64,000 nucleotides of DNA. Source: Gammaproteobacteria bacterium. GTDB taxonomy: Bacteria; Pseudomonadota; Gammaproteobacteria; Pseudomonadales; Pseudohongiellaceae. Each line of letters starts with the position of its first letter. Position 1 is the stretch's first letter. The notes under the pieces were generated by a model. The model had not been told where the DNA came from. It saw only the letters and a list, made by a program, of their open reading frames with translations, and searched no databases. Positions 28,115-37,141 of this stretch are shown here, one piece after another. Position numbers and translations under genes: made by a program. The DNA is taken from assembly GCA_009692305.1 (NCBI GenBank), contig SHZK01000008.1, positions 1-64,000 of the forward strand, given 5' to 3'.

Positions 28115-30046
28115 ATGCTTGAAGAAATACCCCTAACCCGGCCCAGCACACCATTGCTGGATGCCATCGACAGTCCGGCTGCTTTGAAGCTGCTGGAGCT
28201 GGCACAGCTCACGCAGCTGGCAGATGAATTGCGCCTGTTTCTGTTGTATGCCGTCGGCCAGACCGGCGGGCATCTTGGCGCCGGCCTCGGCGTGGTGGAG
28301 CTGACCATCGCCCTGCACTACGTATTTAACGCCCCGGATGATCGCCTGGTGTGGGACGTCGGGCACCAGGCCTATCCCCACAAAATACTTACCGGTCGCC
28401 GCGACCGCATGTTAACCATTCGCCAAACCGGCGGCCTCGCTGCCTTCCCCAGTCGCAAGGAAAGCGCCTACGATGCCTTCGGCGTCGGCCATTCCAGCAC
28501 CTCGATCAGCGCCGCACTTGGCATGATGCGGGCTGCGCAATTACAGGGTCGCAAGCAACATACAATTGCCATTATTGGTGATGGCGCCATGACCGCGGGT
28601 ATGGCCTTTGAGGCGCTGAATCACGCCGGGCATCTGGATGACAACATCCTCGTCATACTCAACGACAATAATATGTCGATCTCCAATAATGTCGGTGGCC
28701 TCTCCAGTTATTTCGCCCGCATGTGGGCCAGCAAGCCCTACAACTTTATTCGCACCGGCAGCAAACGCATGCTGTTGAAGATTCCACCGGCATTGAAGGC
28801 GGCCCATCGTGCCGAGGAATATATGAAGGGCATGGTGTCACCTGGCACTCTTTTCGAAGAAATTGGTTTCAACTACATCGGTGTGATCGATGGCCATGAC
28901 ACGCTGGGTCTGGTTGACATCCTGAAGAACATCAAGACCCTGCGCGGTCCGCAGCTGCTGCACATCGTCACCCAGAAAGGCAAGGGCTACGCCGCCTCGG
29001 AAAATGATCCCTACGGCATGCATGCCATCAACAAGATCAGTCCGGCTCCGAAAATGAAAGGCGCGGAGGCAACGGGCAGCGCCAAGCCCGAGGCCTCCCT
29101 GCTCACAGCTCCAACCTATTCACAGGTCTTTGGCGACTGGCTCTGTGACATGGCGCAACAGGACGCACTACTGGTTGGCATAACACCCGCTATGGGTGAT
29201 GGCTCCGGCATGAAGCGCTTCGCCGAAATATTTCCTGATCGTTTTCACGATGTCGCCATTGCCGAGCAGCACTCGGTAACCTTTGCCGCCGGCATGGCCT
29301 GCGATGGCCTCAAACCCATCGTCGCTATTTACTCTACATTCCTGCAACGGGCCTACGACCAGCTCATTCACGATGTCGCCCTGCAGAATCTCGACGTGTT
29401 GTTCGCGATCGATCGCGCCGGCCTGGTGGGCGAAGACGGCCCCACCCATGCCGGCAGTTTTGATCTCAGTTACTTGCGCTGCATCCCGAATATGATTGTT
29501 ATGACCCCGAGCGACGAGAACGAGACTCGCAAGTTATTAAACACCGGCTACCGCCATGTCGGCCCGACTGCGGTACGCTATCCCCGCGGCAAAGGCCCGG
29601 GAGTTGCAATCGACCTGAGCCTGGAGCCAGTGACTATTGGCAAGGCTGTCTCCCGCCGCCAGGGCAAATCCGTTGCCATTCTTGCCTTCGGCAGCATGGT
29701 TGCTCCGGCCATGCAGGCAGCCGAGATTCTAAACGCCAGTGTAATCGACATGCGTTTCGTAAAGCCGCTCGATGAAGATCTCATCGGCGACATGGCGGCC
29801 AGTCACCAACTCATCGTCACCATCGAGGAAAACGCGGTAATGGGCGGCGCCGGCTCTGCTGTCAACGAATTCCTGCTGCAATCCAATTACCACATCCCGG
29901 TATTGAATCTCGGCCTCCCCGACCGCTTCCTCGACCAGGGCAAAGTCCCGGAAATGCTCGCTGCGGTGTCTCTGGACAGAGATCACATCATCAGTGCCAT
30001 CAAGGCCAAACTCAAAGCCTGCAAAATACGCAGCGAAGCGGTGTAA
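28115..30046 (+). CDS. dxs: 1-deoxy-D-xylulose-5-phosphate synthase
   Basis: 643 residues, near the E. coli length of 620. The thiamine-diphosphate site [18 protein letters not shown] is followed by [17 protein letters not shown]. The transketolase-like parts include [41 protein letters not shown] and [16 protein letters not shown]. The enzyme joins pyruvate and glyceraldehyde 3-phosphate in the first step of the MEP isoprenoid pathway, which also feeds thiamine and pyridoxal synthesis. It ends the xseB-ispA-dxs operon. No terminator is visible before the riboswitch that follows. Confidence 0.96.
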   Translation: MLEEIPLTRPSTPLLDAIDSPAALKLLELAQLTQLADELRLFLLYAVGQTGGHLGAGLGVVELTIALHYVFNAPDDRLVWDVGHQAYPHKILTGRRDRMLTIRQTGGLAAFPSRKESAYDAFGVGHSSTSISAALGMMRAAQLQGRKQHTIAIIGDGAMTAGMAFEALNHAGHLDDNILVILNDNNMSISNNVGGLSSYFARMWASKPYNFIRTGSKRMLLKIPPALKAAHRAEEYMKGMVSPGTLFEEIGFNYIGVIDGHDTLGLVDILKNIKTLRGPQLLHIVTQKGKGYAASENDPYGMHAINKISPAPKMKGAEATGSAKPEASLLTAPTYSQVFGDWLCDMAQQDALLVGITPAMGDGSGMKRFAEIFPDRFHDVAIAEQHSVTFAAGMACDGLKPIVAIYSTFLQRAYDQLIHDVALQNLDVLFAIDRAGLVGEDGPTHAGSFDLSYLRCIPNMIVMTPSDENETRKLLNTGYRHVGPTAVRYPRGKGPGVAIDLSLEPVTIGKAVSRRQGKSVAILAFGSMVAPAMQAAEILNASVIDMRFVKPLDEDLIGDMAASHQLIVTIEENAVMGGAGSAVNEFLLQSNYHIPVLNLGLPDRFLDQGKVPEMLAAVSLDRDHIISAIKAKLKACKIRSEAV

Positions 30047-30119
30047 TGGATTATCGGGATCCGCGAAACAAAAGATCCTTTGCTTGAATCCTCAAGCCAG
30101 ATTGTCTACAGTTCGCCCA

Positions 30120-30302
30120 CCTGTAACAGGTGCCAGTCTCTGTAGCGATTCAGAACTGGTTAAACGGGAAGTCCGGTGAGTGTTTTAATCAACATCAGAC
30201 CGGCGCTGCCCCCGCAACGGTAAGTCACTTCGAGTTTTCATTGCTCGACCTGATGAGCCCGACACCGGCCTGAAACAGACTACGTCATTGCCTGGCAATG
30301 AC
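30120..30302 (+). promoter_or_regulatory. Cobalamin riboswitch in the btuB leader
   Basis: The conserved landmarks occur in order: AACAGGTGCC (near 30125-30134), TAAACGGGAAGTCCGGTGAG (30161-30180), GCTGCCCCCGCAACGGTAAG (B12 box, about 30205-30224) and GAGCCCGACACCGGCCTG (about 30255-30272). A perfect 8-pair hairpin, GTCATTGC/GCAATGAC (30284-30302), follows and is a plausible expression platform. Adenosylcobalamin binding would be expected to lower expression of the downstream btuB cluster. Confidence 0.9.
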
Positions 30303-30413
30303 ATCAACGATGCAGCGGAGGGCTCATCGGTAGTCGGATTCCTTGCTTCGGCAATCTACCCGCTACTATCCTGTCTCTCCCTCATGAAAACTTTTTCATC
30401 GAGGATTTTTACA

Positions 30414-32222
30414 ATGAAGTCTTTTCCTTTATCGCTGTTTGTAGCGAGTTTTGCCCTGTGTTCAACCTCAGGTTTCAGCCAGACCAGCAGCCAGGAAATT
30501 CTGGTGACCGCCAATCGGGTTCCGCAACCAGCCAATGTCATCATGGCCGCCACGACGGTTATTGATCGCGAAACCATTCGCCGGTCGCTGGCACAGAATC
30601 TGGTGGAACTGTTGTCCGGTCTGCCTGGCATGCAGCTCGCACCATCGGGCGGACTGGGCGCACAGACCAGCTTGTTCCTGCGCGGCACCGACTCCGACCA
30701 TACCCTGATTCTCATTGACGGCGTTCAGGTCAGCACCAGTACCGGCGCGGCCGGGCGTCTTGAGTTCATACCGCTGGACCAAATCCAGCGCATCGAGATC
30801 GTACGTGGACCTCGATCCAGTATTTACGGTTCGGAAGCGATTGGCGGGGTGATGAATATCATTACCACTGCGACTGTAGAGCAGGATTTCGCCGGCAATA
30901 TGTCCTTGATAGCCGGCACTGAAAACAGCAGCAATGCCAATTTCGGGATCAGCGGCAGGACGGGTAACACCAGTCTGGCGCTGGACGCTTCGAGTCGACA
31001 AACAGATGGCATCAGCGCGACCAACAACGGCAATCCTGATGACGACGGCTATGAAAATGATTCGATGGCTTTATCGATGACCCATGGTTTCAGCGACACC
31101 ATCGGCTTCACAGCGAGCTATTCCGCTTTTGATACCAAGTCAGATTACGATGACGGCGAAGTCGATGGCGAAAGTCAGCAATTTGCGCTCGGACTCGATT
31201 TTTTACTGACAGAAAACTGGCGCAGCAGCCTGAATGTCGAGCGATTCGCCGAAGACAATGATGATGTGGGTGCTTTCGGGACCACCAACAGTAATTCCGA
31301 GAACAGTGGGTTCAGTTGGCGCAACACTCTCGCACTGAATCTCGCCAATACGCTGGCTTTCGGCGTGGATCTGCAAGAACAGAAACTGGAGTACTCCAGC
31401 TTTGGTGCGGTACAGACGGATACTTCACGTGACAATAACGGTATTTACGGTGTGCTTTTGCATGAAGGAGCGGTCGCAGACCTGACGGTTTCGCTGCGCA
31501 ACGATGACAATGAGCGATTCGGTAATCATGCCACTGGCAGCATTGCGCTGGGACGCGACTTCACCGAAGATTTGCGCGCATGGCTCAGTTATGGCACCGC
31601 ATTCAAGGCGCCGAATCTGATCGATCTGTATGTGGATTTTCCGTCGTTTTTCTATTTTGCCAATCCTGACCTGGAGCCGGAGACGTCCAAAAACCTGGAA
31701 CTGGGCTTGCAGGGAGCCGCGGCAGGAGTGCAATGGCAACTGAATGTGTTTCGTAATGAAATCGAAGACCTGATTACCACCGATGCGACCTTTACCACCC
31801 TGGCCAATGTGCAAGAGGCGCGCATCAATGGGATCGAGGCGAGCATAGCGACAGAAGTTGCCGAGTGGCAGCTGAGCCTGGCGCTGACCGCCCTCGAACA
31901 TGAAAACCGCAATACCGGCAATCCCTTGCTGCGTCGACCTGACGAGACGCTTGCGCTGAATATAGCGCGGGATTTTGGCAATTTTGATGTCGGATTGAAT
32001 CTGCTGGCACAAAGCGAGCACGCGGATTTGAATCCAGTGACCTTCGGCAGTTCCACTGTCGGCGGCTATGCACTAGCCAATCTAGTGGCCGGTTACCGAA
32101 TAAGCAATGCTATGAACCTGCGTCTGCGGATCGGCAATTTGTTTGACCGGGACTATCAGATCGTCGACGGCTTTAATACCTATGGCCGCACCGCGCAACT
32201 GTCTTTCGACTATAGTTTTTAG
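30414..32222 (+). CDS. btuB: BtuB outer membrane cobalamin receptor
   Basis: 602 residues from the ATG at 30414, preceded by GAGGA; longer in-frame starts reach back into the leader. A signal peptide (KSFPLSLFVASFALCSTSGFS) is followed by a TonB box-like EILVTANRV. The plug holds SGLPGMQLAPSGGLGAQTSLFLRG, DGVQVSTSTGAAG and RGPRSSIYGSEAIGGVMNI. The barrel ends in the aromatic AQLSFDYSF. It imports B12 with TonB energy. A cobalamin riboswitch upstream and B12 genes downstream confirm the assignment. Confidence 0.93.
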   Translation: MKSFPLSLFVASFALCSTSGFSQTSSQEILVTANRVPQPANVIMAATTVIDRETIRRSLAQNLVELLSGLPGMQLAPSGGLGAQTSLFLRGTDSDHTLILIDGVQVSTSTGAAGRLEFIPLDQIQRIEIVRGPRSSIYGSEAIGGVMNIITTATVEQDFAGNMSLIAGTENSSNANFGISGRTGNTSLALDASSRQTDGISATNNGNPDDDGYENDSMALSMTHGFSDTIGFTASYSAFDTKSDYDDGEVDGESQQFALGLDFLLTENWRSSLNVERFAEDNDDVGAFGTTNSNSENSGFSWRNTLALNLANTLAFGVDLQEQKLEYSSFGAVQTDTSRDNNGIYGVLLHEGAVADLTVSLRNDDNERFGNHATGSIALGRDFTEDLRAWLSYGTAFKAPNLIDLYVDFPSFFYFANPDLEPETSKNLELGLQGAAAGVQWQLNVFRNEIEDLITTDATFTTLANVQEARINGIEASIATEVAEWQLSLALTALEHENRNTGNPLLRRPDETLALNIARDFGNFDVGLNLLAQSEHADLNPVTFGSSTVGGYALANLVAGYRISNAMNLRLRIGNLFDRDYQIVDGFNTYGRTAQLSFDYSF

Positions 32223-32231
32223 GAGGCGACC

Positions 32232-32765
32232 ATGATCATGCATAAAATTCGGGCGCACCGGGAAGTTTTGTTTCTGCTTGGTCTGGTGGTTTTGAGCGCC
32301 GTGCTACCCCATCCGGACAATGTCACGCCAATTGGAGCGCTGGGATTGTTTGCCGGGGCTTATATGCGCCAGCGCGTATTTTTGTTGTTGCCGGCAATTG
32401 CCGCATTGATCGCTGATCTTGCGACTGTGGGTGTCTATAGCCTGTTGATCATGACGTTTGTCTATGGCGGGCATTTACTGTCGTCGCTGTGCGGACGTTA
32501 TCTGGTAGATAGACGCAAACTGCCATCTCGATTGCCACTGGGCATTCTTGCTGCGTCGTTCGGTTTCTATCTGGTTTCCAATATCGGCAACTGGTGGGTC
32601 TATCAGCCACCTACGGTGGCCGGCGTAATTGAATGTTGCGCCGCCGGTCTGCCCTATCTGTTCCGCACCTTGCTGGGCAACGCCATGTATGGACTGTTGT
32701 TCTTCGGCTGCTGGGAACTCGTGAATCGCAAAATGTCTGGAGACCAGAAGCTTGCCCGTTCCTGA
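32232..32765 (+). CDS. DUF6580-type small integral membrane protein, candidate B12 permease component
   Basis: 177 residues, about five to six hydrophobic segments (12-24, 35-48, 50-66, 68-88, 102-120, 143-161). LLGLVVLSAVLPHPDNVTPIGALGLFAGA and YLFRTLLGNAMYGLLFFGCWEL fit the DUF6580 pattern, which resembles S-components of ECF transporters. An excellent AGGAGG lies six bases before the ATG, overlapping the btuB stop. Cys87, Cys135 and Cys136 lie in or near membrane segments. It is between btuB and BtuF-like genes under the riboswitch, so an inner-membrane role in B12 uptake is a reasonable inference. Confidence 0.75.
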   Translation: MIMHKIRAHREVLFLLGLVVLSAVLPHPDNVTPIGALGLFAGAYMRQRVFLLLPAIAALIADLATVGVYSLLIMTFVYGGHLLSSLCGRYLVDRRKLPSRLPLGILAASFGFYLVSNIGNWWVYQPPTVAGVIECCAAGLPYLFRTLLGNAMYGLLFFGCWELVNRKMSGDQKLARS

Positions 32766-33705
32766 TCCCCGCATCGTCTCCCTGCTACCCAGTGCTACCG
32801 AGATTGTCTGTGCGCTGGGCCTGCAGGAACATCTTGTCGGCGTGAGCCACGAATGTGATTTTCCGATCGGCGTTGAAACGCTGCCCAGAGTCACCCGCAC
32901 GGCCATACCCAAGGGTCTCGACAGCCTGGCGATCGACAACACAGTGCGCGAGTTATTGCAGACCCAGGCTGCGCTGTATCACTTGAATGAAGAAATTCTC
33001 GCTGAATTAAAACCGGAGTTTATCGTCACCCAGGCGCTGTGTGATGTCTGCGCGGTATCGGCTGAGGAAGTAAACAGCGTGGCCTGTCGACTGCCGGGTC
33101 AACCCAAAGTAATCAACCTGGAACCCATGAGCCTGGCTCAAGTATTCGAGACGATTGCGCTATTGGGGACAGCAACCCAACGGCAACAACAGGCGGATCG
33201 CGTATTACAGTTATTACAGGGGCGGGTTGCTGCTGTTACTTCCCGCACAGCATCCATTCCGGTAACTGAAAGACCACGAGTCGCGATATTGGAATGGATA
33301 GATCCGCTGTTCAATGCCGGACACTGGACACCGGAACTGGTGTCGATGGCAGGAGGTATCGATTGCCTCGGCAATGCCAATCAACCCTCGCGTCAGATAG
33401 CAGCCAAAGACCTGATTGATTCCAATCCGGACGTGGTATTTATCGCGCTGTGTGGTTTCGACATGGCGCGCACCGCCGAGGATCTGCCATTGCTGAAAAA
33501 GATACCAGGCTGGGAAGCATTACGCTGCGTGCAGCAGGGATGGGTCTACTATACCGACGGTAACGCCTATTTCAGCCGGCCAGGGCCACGTTTGGTAGAC
33601 AGTCTGGAAATACTTGCACACACTCTATTTCCACACCTACATCCAAACCTGCATCCAAACCTGCATGCATCTGCCGCAGTAGCCGGTAAACTACCGAGCA
33701 ATTGA
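32752..33705 (+). CDS. Cytosolic BtuF-like cobalamin-binding-type protein
   Basis: 317 residues from a TTG at 32752, overlapping the previous gene by 14 bases, with GGAG eight bases upstream; homology (RIVSLLPSATEIVCALGL) starts at residue 7. There is no signal peptide, unlike true BtuF. TQALCDVCAVSAEEV, a cysteine pair typical of this unsigned subfamily, is present, as are GWVYYTDGNAYFSRPGPR and AGGIDCLG. A 12-base tandem repeat near the end (33640-33663) encodes HPNLHPNL. It may bind corrinoids in the cytoplasm; the exact role is unknown. Confidence 0.8.
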   Translation: MPVPDPRIVSLLPSATEIVCALGLQEHLVGVSHECDFPIGVETLPRVTRTAIPKGLDSLAIDNTVRELLQTQAALYHLNEEILAELKPEFIVTQALCDVCAVSAEEVNSVACRLPGQPKVINLEPMSLAQVFETIALLGTATQRQQQADRVLQLLQGRVAAVTSRTASIPVTERPRVAILEWIDPLFNAGHWTPELVSMAGGIDCLGNANQPSRQIAAKDLIDSNPDVVFIALCGFDMARTAEDLPLLKKIPGWEALRCVQQGWVYYTDGNAYFSRPGPRLVDSLEILAHTLFPHLHPNLHPNLHASAAVAGKLPSN

Positions 33706-33731
33706 TCTGACAATACTTCCTGGAGCATACA

Positions 33732-34352
33732 GTGGCTGAACCTGAGTCCGACAAGTCCGCCCGCAACGCCCGCCACAAAAAAGCAATGCAGCGCAAGAAG
33801 GCGCATATCGATGCCAACATCGCGGCGGCAACTATCGACAAGGGTCTGCTCGTGGTCCTCACCGGCAACGGCAAGGGCAAGAGTTCCTCAGCATTTGGCA
33901 TGCTGGCACGCAGCGTGGGTCATGGCCTGCGCTGCGGCGTCATCCAGTTCATCAAGGGCCAATGGCAATGCGGCGAACAGATGTTATTTGGTGAGCATCC
34001 ACTGGTTGAGTTTCACGTGATGAACACCGGCTTTACCTGGGACACACAGGATCGGGACAAGGACATCGCCGCCGCATTGAGCACCTGGGACAAGGCGAGC
34101 GCCATGCTCGCTGACGCATCCATCAATGTGGTGATTCTCGACGAACTCACCTACATGCTGACCTATGGTTATCTGGACAAGGAAATGGTGCTCACCGCTC
34201 TCAAAAACCGCCCGCCCGGACAACACGTCATCATCACCGGCCGCAATGCCTCGAAGGAACTAATTGAAATGGCTGACACCGTTACCGAACTCGAGGAAAC
34301 CAAACACGCTTTCTATGATGGCGTGAAGGTGCAGAAGGGCATCGATTACTGA
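33732..34352 (+). CDS. cobO: Corrinoid adenosyltransferase (CobO/BtuR)
   Basis: 206 residues from a GTG at 33732, with TGGAG upstream. The P-loop is TGNGKGKSSSAFG (44-56). VVILDELTYMLTYGYLD and HVIITGRNASKELIEMADTVTEL are family blocks. The N-terminal basic helix RNARHKKAMQRKKAHID is also typical. It transfers adenosyl from ATP to reduced corrinoid, making coenzyme B12. Its place in the uptake cluster means imported B12 is adenosylated at once. Confidence 0.95.
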   Translation: MAEPESDKSARNARHKKAMQRKKAHIDANIAAATIDKGLLVVLTGNGKGKSSSAFGMLARSVGHGLRCGVIQFIKGQWQCGEQMLFGEHPLVEFHVMNTGFTWDTQDRDKDIAAALSTWDKASAMLADASINVVILDELTYMLTYGYLDKEMVLTALKNRPPGQHVIITGRNASKELIEMADTVTELEETKHAFYDGVKVQKGIDY

Positions 34353-34355
34353 ACC

Positions 34356-35267
34356 ATGGCATACCTTCTACCGAATAAAAGTCTGCTCGCGGCGCTTACG
34401 GTTTGCAGCAGCTTGCTGTTGTGCACGCATAGCCTTGGTGCTGCGGTCTCCAGCAGCGATGACGAAGGCACCCTGATCGAATTGTCCCAACCCGCCACCC
34501 GGATTATTTCACTGGCACCATCGCTGACCGAGATTCTGTTTGCGGCTGGCGCCGGTGAGCACATCGTCGGGGTGGTAAATTACAGCGACTATCCCGCCGC
34601 GGCGAACGCGATCCAGATTGTTGGGCGGCACGATTTACTGGACATGGAGCGCATCCTGCAACTGGACCCGGACCTCATCGTCGCCTGGCAGTCCGGCAAT
34701 CCCCGTGCCTCCGTCGCACGCTTGCGCGCATTGGGACTCGCGGTGTACATCGCCGAACCAAAGCAACTAGAGTCCATTCCCTCAAACATCGAACGCCTCG
34801 CCGCACTCACTGGTACCAGCATAATTGGAGATCAGGCGGCCGCGAATTTTCGACGTACGCTGGCGACGCTCACAGCGACGTACCGGGACACGGCACCGGT
34901 GAGCGTGTTTTATCAGGTGTGGGACCAGCCGCTGATTTCCGCAGGCGGTATCGAATTGATCAATGACATCATCACACTGTGCGGTGGTCGCAATATTTTT
35001 GCCGACATCGCACTGGTCGCGCCGAAAGTCAGCATCGAGGCGGTACTGGCGCGCAATCCCTCGGCGATTATCGCCAGTGGCATGGATATCGAACGGCCGG
35101 AATGGCTGGATGACTGGACCCGCTGGCCAGCTATTACTGCGGTCAGCAACAATAATTTATTTTTCGTGCCGCCGGAATTATTACAGCGGCATACACCGCG
35201 GGCATTGCTCGGCGCGCAAATGATGTGTGAGCAGATTGCCCAGGCGCGCGCTTCACTCGCCAACTAG
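34356..35267 (+). CDS. btuF: BtuF periplasmic cobalamin-binding protein
   Basis: 303 residues, starting four bases after the cobO stop. A signal peptide (LLAALTVCSSLLLCTHSLGA) leads a class III binding-protein fold: RIISLAPSLTEILFAAGAGEHIVGV, DPDLIVAWQSGNP and SVFYQVWDQPLISAGG. It captures B12 in the periplasm for an inner-membrane permease. No btuC or btuD lies in this cluster. Confidence 0.9.
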   Translation: MAYLLPNKSLLAALTVCSSLLLCTHSLGAAVSSSDDEGTLIELSQPATRIISLAPSLTEILFAAGAGEHIVGVVNYSDYPAAANAIQIVGRHDLLDMERILQLDPDLIVAWQSGNPRASVARLRALGLAVYIAEPKQLESIPSNIERLAALTGTSIIGDQAAANFRRTLATLTATYRDTAPVSVFYQVWDQPLISAGGIELINDIITLCGGRNIFADIALVAPKVSIEAVLARNPSAIIASGMDIERPEWLDDWTRWPAITAVSNNNLFFVPPELLQRHTPRALLGAQMMCEQIAQARASLAN

Positions 35268-35323
35268 GAGGCTGTCGGACTCAGGCGATCGTAGCGAGCA
35301 AGGTGGGAGAGCGAAGCCTCCTA
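35266..35323. terminator. Hairpin spanning the convergent stops of btuF and the phosphatase gene
   Basis: TAGGAGGCT (35266-35274) pairs perfectly with AGCCTCCTA (35315-35323), and each arm includes most or all of one gene's TAG stop. The loop is 40 bases and itself repeat-like. There is no T-tract, so it may be a REP-like repeat or a weak bidirectional terminator. Confidence 0.5.
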
Positions 35324-35956
35324 GGCAAGGGTATGGTGAAACACCAGACTGGCATCGGTACGGTCGGAATCTGCCGTCAGGCGAATGCGACTAAAACTGG
35401 CAAACGGAATATGCAGTGGCTGACTGCGATTCAGCGGCATGCCCAGCACCGTCGGCAGAATCACCCGCAGCACGCCACCATGTGTCACCAGTAATACATG
35501 GCTGCCATCGGGTAGCGCGGACAAATTCTGCCAAGCCTGCAAGACCCGATCCTTGAAGCTGATGAAGTCTTCTCCGTTCGGCGGCACCAGTCGTGACATG
35601 TCCTTGCGAAACTCCCGAAACATCGGCACTGCCTGCTCACGCCAATTCTGCAAGGGCATGCCGTCCCAGTCACCGTAGTCTATTTCTTGCCAGCTGGCTT
35701 CCTCACGCAGTGCCAGCCCAAGATCCTGAGCAATGAAGCGAGCGAAAGCACTGCATCTCTGCAGTGGCGAAGTCACGACATGCGTCCACAGGTTTTGCTG
35801 ATCACGGCCTGCAACGTGTCTAATCGCATTACGCATCTGCTGCCAGCCCAATTCCGTGAGGCAGTGATCGACCCGCCCGCGCAGCACGTCGCCGCCCTCG
35901 GGCTCGCCGTGGCGCAACAGATCAATGGTTATTTGCTTTGGAGTGGCCGGTTTCAC
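35321..35956 (-). CDS. cobC: Histidine phosphatase family protein, CobC-like
   Basis: 211 residues. The catalytic RHGEP motif has His16 as phospho-acceptor; VTSPLQRCSAFA, ASWQEIDYGDWDG and VTHGGVLRVIL complete the phosphoglycerate-mutase-like site. FGDWDG-type sequence plus the position against the B12 cluster suggests alpha-ribazole phosphatase, the step that removes the phosphate in nucleotide-loop assembly. No other loop-assembly gene (cobU, cobS, cobT) is in view, so the substrate is uncertain. Confidence 0.78.
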   Translation of the reverse strand: MKPATPKQITIDLLRHGEPEGGDVLRGRVDHCLTELGWQQMRNAIRHVAGRDQQNLWTHVVTSPLQRCSAFARFIAQDLGLALREEASWQEIDYGDWDGMPLQNWREQAVPMFREFRKDMSRLVPPNGEDFISFKDRVLQAWQNLSALPDGSHVLLVTHGGVLRVILPTVLGMPLNRSQPLHIPFASFSRIRLTADSDRTDASLVFHHTLA

Positions 35957-36005
35957 GCAGGGGGCTCAAGGTTCAGGGCGTCGGGTTAAGGCTGCAATAC
36001 GGCAG

Positions 36006-36596
36006 CTACTTGATATGCCCCATTTTCATGATTTTTACCGACAGATAACTTTCGTTATGGGGATTGGCAGCGGTGTGAATCGGTACGATCTCGGTAACAT
36101 CAATGCCCATGTCTTTCAGCGCGTCGACCTTGCGCGGATTGTTGGTGAGCAGACGTACCTGTTTGACGTTGAAGTAGTCCAGCATGGGTTTGCAGATCTG
36201 GTATTCACGACTGTCTGGCTCGAAACCCAGTTGCACATTGGCTTCCACCGTGTCGGCACCGGAGTCCTGCAAGGCGTACGCCTTGATCTTGTTCAGCAGG
36301 CCGATGCCGCGACCTTCCTGGCGCAGATACAGAATGAGACCACGTCCGGCGGCCGCGACACTCTCCATCGCACTCTGCAATTGCGGGCCGCAATCACAGC
36401 GCAGACTGAACAGGGAATCACCGGTGAGACACTCGGAATGAATGCGGCACAACAATGGCCCACCATGTTCCAGATCACCCAGCGCCAGAGCCACGTGTTC
36501 CTTGCCAGTCTCTACGTCTTCGAAACCATAGATCGTGAATTGTCCCCACTGCGTCGGTAATACCGCGGAAGCTACAAAATTGACTGTCAACAGCAA
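36006..36596 (-). CDS. ribA: GTP cyclohydrolase II
   Basis: 196 residues, the length of E. coli RibA. Zinc ligands Cys56, Cys67 and Cys69 ([18 protein letters not shown]) are intact; [21 protein letters not shown] and [12 protein letters not shown] form the GTP site. It opens GTP to the first pyrimidine of riboflavin synthesis. It is needed because the RibA-like half of the ribB product encoded nearby has lost its zinc cysteines. It stands alone downstream of pgpA. Confidence 0.95.
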   Translation of the reverse strand: MLLTVNFVASAVLPTQWGQFTIYGFEDVETGKEHVALALGDLEHGGPLLCRIHSECLTGDSLFSLRCDCGPQLQSAMESVAAAGRGLILYLRQEGRGIGLLNKIKAYALQDSGADTVEANVQLGFEPDSREYQICKPMLDYFNVKQVRLLTNNPRKVDALKDMGIDVTEIVPIHTAANPHNESYLSVKIMKMGHIK

Positions 36597-36605
36597 ATCC
36601 TCGTT

Positions 36606-36643
36606 TCTAAAACACTTATCTCTAAAACACCTATTTCCAAAAC
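36606..36643. repeat. Three 15-base iteron-like repeats upstream of ribA
   Basis: TCTAAAACAC at 36606-36615 and 36621-36630 and TCCAAAAC at 36636-36643 recur with an exact 15-base period, just upstream of the ribA start at 36596. They could be an operator or chance low-complexity DNA. Confidence 0.45.
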
Positions 36644-36650
36644 AACAGCA

Positions 36651-37127
36651 TCAGGCGATCAACACGACCACAGCCTGTATGCACAGGGCGGCCATTATAC
36701 CTGCTAACACATCATCAAGCATGATGCCGAAGCCACCTTTAACCTGTTGATCGACCCATTTAATGGGCCAGGGCTTGAATATGTCCAGCAGGCGGAACAG
36801 GACAAATCCCACGATTGGCCAGAACCAGGCCTGCGGTGCCATGAACATGGTTATCCAGTAGCCGACGAATTCGTCCCACACGATGCCGCCATGATCATGT
36901 ACTCCAATATCTGTTGCGGTCTTGCCACACAGCCAGATGCCCAACAGGAAACTCACTCCAATCAAGCACACATGCATCCAGAAACCGAGCGGCGACAACA
37001 ACAGGTATATAAGCATGGCGACGAGCGTGCCAGCAGTACCCGGCGCCTTTGGCACCGCACCACTGCCGAATCCGAAGGCGAGAAAATGAATCGGGTTGCG
37101 CCAGATTGATCGTGGTATTGCTGTCAT
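36651..37127 (-). CDS. pgpA: Phosphatidylglycerophosphatase A
   Basis: 158 residues from the ATG at 37127; a longer frame would run into thiL and is rejected. FGSGAVPKAPGTAGTLVAM, VWDEFVGYWITMF and IFKPWPIKWVDQQVKGGFGIMLDDVLAGI are the PgpA motifs with their acidic metal ligands. Four hydrophobic segments place it in the inner membrane, where it removes phosphate from phosphatidylglycerophosphate. The order nusB-thiL-pgpA is widely conserved. Confidence 0.95.
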   Translation of the reverse strand: MTAIPRSIWRNPIHFLAFGFGSGAVPKAPGTAGTLVAMLIYLLLSPLGFWMHVCLIGVSFLLGIWLCGKTATDIGVHDHGGIVWDEFVGYWITMFMAPQAWFWPIVGFVLFRLLDIFKPWPIKWVDQQVKGGFGIMLDDVLAGIMAALCIQAVVVLIA

Positions 37128-37141
37128 GTGTTTGCCATTGC

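Noticed and set aside
33640..33663. 12-base repeat near the end of the BtuF-like gene as a CRISPR or regulatory array
   Set aside because: Only two copies, in frame, encoding HPNL twice; a simple coding duplication.
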